Below are positions 62,953-64,000 of a stretch of DNA of 64,000 nt, piece by piece. The notes under the pieces are model-generated. The model did not search any database, was not told where the DNA came from, and saw only the letters and a program-made list of their open reading frames with translations. How positions within the stretch are numbered: the stretch's first letter is position 1; each line of letters starts with the position of its first letter. Origin of the DNA: Apium graveolens (taxonomy: Eukaryota; Streptophyta; Magnoliopsida; Apiales; Apiaceae); assembly GCF_009905375.1 (NCBI RefSeq), contig NC_133647.1, forward strand, positions 8,565,144 to 8,629,143. The letters are read 5' to 3'. The position numbers and the translations under genes were made by a program.

Positions 62953-63950
62953 TTAGGCCTGACGGTCCTCATCCGAGAGCTCTTCGTCTTCGCCGGAGGA
63001 GACAAGAGGGACTTCAACTGCTGGCCGGCCGATAGGGTCCTCCAGGCTATCGTCCAACAACTGCTTATAATCCCAGTTAAGGCCGTGAGCCTTCTCCAAG
63101 ATATAGTCATCGCCGAACTGAAAGCAGCGCTCTTCCGTCAGGTCCAGCTGTTTCTTCGTCTTCCGAAGCTCCTTGCGGGACTTCTTCAGCTGGACATTCT
63201 GGTGGGCAATCCTCCGGTTCGCCTTCTCAAGGGCCTCCTCCAGCCTGGTCTTGTCTCCCTTCAGCACGGTGGCCTGACCGTCCAGCTCCTCATTCTGAGT
63301 TTTCACCCTTTTGAGTTCCTCCTCGACCGCTGTGGCCCTCCTTTCCAGCTCCTTCACCTCGGCCATCCAAGTCTCCATGTCCCGCACTTTGTCCTCCACG
63401 GCCGCAACCCAAGGAGCAACTTGCAAAAAATATACAAGGAAAAATGTCGAACGAGAAAAGAGCAATATATCGAAGGGAAAAGACGAATAAAATTAAATAC
63501 GTACTAGGGACAAGAAGGACAGAAGCTCAGTATAAGCCTCGGTCGGAGAAGCCGGAGCAAAGGTCAGAAGATCGGCGGGTAGTTGGAGGCCGTGACATAA
63601 GTCCGAAGCCACCTTTTTAGTAGATTGCCTCGCCGGGTAGACAGTGTGGTCAGACGTCAGCACACCCCATCCGGGGAGATAAGACTGAACGATTCCCTCC
63701 CGGCTCTGGGTCCTCTTGGAGGGGTTCCCTTCCCCCACGAACTCCAGCTCATCCCCCTCGCCACCTCCCGAAGCAGCCGGGGCCTGGCGAAGCGGAGAAA
63801 CCCTCTCAGCTTCGGGCCTCTCCTCCGTCTCCTCGGAAGGATTCGGCGTAGCTCTCCCTTTAGAAGTCTTCTTCTTCGCCGCCTCCTCCGTGGCCCTCTT
63901 CTCGGCTGCCCTGGCCTTCTTTCTTTCGATCAGGGCCTCTCGGGATGACA
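62953..63950 (-). CDS. Antisense ORF of the Tat element (spliced, partial)
   Basis: Two minus-strand exons, about 63950-63501 and 63419-62953, are separated by an 81-nt AT-rich intron (GT at 63500, AG at 63420) that joins them in frame. The upstream exon starts after a strong acceptor (TTATTTTTCAG), so more exons lie right of the window. Exon 1 codes a Lys/Ala/Glu-rich segment, a low-complexity part and GWGVLTSDHTVYPARQST; exon 2 is a long coiled coil ending in an acidic tail. Position and architecture match the antisense extra ORFs of Tat elements (putative gypsy type transposon family); the family assignment is from memory. No stop or shift is seen. Confidence 0.6.
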
Positions 63951-64000
63951 CTGAAAAATAATGCAAAGTACGTCAGACCCATAAAGAAGACAAAATGAAG

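Larger units (their letters stand above)
55746..64000 (+). mobile_element. Tat-type Ty3-gypsy element C (5' LTR to beyond the window)
   Basis: Plus-strand element: 5' LTR 55746-56147, PBS, gag, pol with protease, RT, RNase H, a second RNase H and integrase, then a 3' region with tandem repeats and an antisense ORF. A second RNase H, 3' tandem repeats and antisense ORFs are known traits of the Tat lineage. Its GC content is clearly above that of the flanking DNA. The 3' LTR is right of the window. Many frameshifts and stops show it is dead. Confidence 0.88.

Noticed and set aside
63085..63948. Plus-strand frames opposite the antisense ORF of the Tat element
   Set aside because: They mirror the minus-strand coiled-coil coding sequence, have Leu/Pro/Ser-rich shadow composition and no splice or motif support.
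1..64000. tRNA and rRNA genes
   Set aside because: None seen by eye; the only tRNA-related sequences are the retrotransposon primer-binding sites. A tRNAscan-SE run would settle this.

Overview
This window is a gene-poor stretch of a plant nuclear genome, most likely a eudicot; I cannot name the species. It holds one convincing host gene, a four-exon HD-Zip class II transcription factor of the HAT3/ATHB4 type (52944-55023, +). Almost everything else is transposable-element sequence, much of it nested, in AT-rich DNA. Evidence for a plant: spliced GT-AG introns, plant-type LTR retrotransposon lineages (Sirevirus/Ty1-copia, long-LTR Ty3-gypsy, Tat-type Ty3-gypsy), a Tourist-like MITE, a hAT MITE and Helitron-like termini.

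Layout. 1-5387: the 5' part of a minus-strand Ty3-gypsy element with a roughly 4-kb LTR and a collapsed internal region; it has inserted into 5388-13130, the 3' part of a plus-strand Sirevirus (element A: RT/RNase H, a long extra ORF3, 3' LTR). 13480-16905: a solo LTR with perfect 5-bp target duplications. 16994-20558: an inverted, truncated relative of the first LTR. 21266-21860: a PIF/Harbinger-type MITE. 22851-31300: AT-rich sequence with Helitron-like 3' ends, degenerate direct repeats and a possible LINE fragment. 31370-47110: two inverted-repeat arms enclosing a hAT MITE (32175-32871) and a complete Sirevirus on the minus strand (element B, 32925-46094, TSD ACCCT, LTRs about 99% identical by eye). 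47399-51489: a second giant solo LTR with perfect TSDs. 52944-55023: the HD-Zip gene. 55746-64000: a decayed Tat-type gypsy element (element C) with two RNase H regions, 3' tandem repeats and a spliced antisense ORF; it runs off the right edge.

The most interesting structure is shared by the two Sireviruses. Each has a long extra ORF downstream of pol with a homologous N-terminal region, and each carries its own family-specific palindromic word (CTCGACGGAT/ATCCGTCGAG in A; TATGACAATC/GATTGTCATA and variants in B). In each element that word is found both in the LTR and in the spacer just upstream of ORF3; in A it also lies inside ORF3. In A the spacer also looks like a core promoter (inverted CCAAT, TATA box, pyrimidine-rich leader, ATG). 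This suggests a matched cis-element and protein system, for example self-recognition, transcriptional control or escape from silencing. That role is inference; the repeats and their positions are read directly from the sequence.
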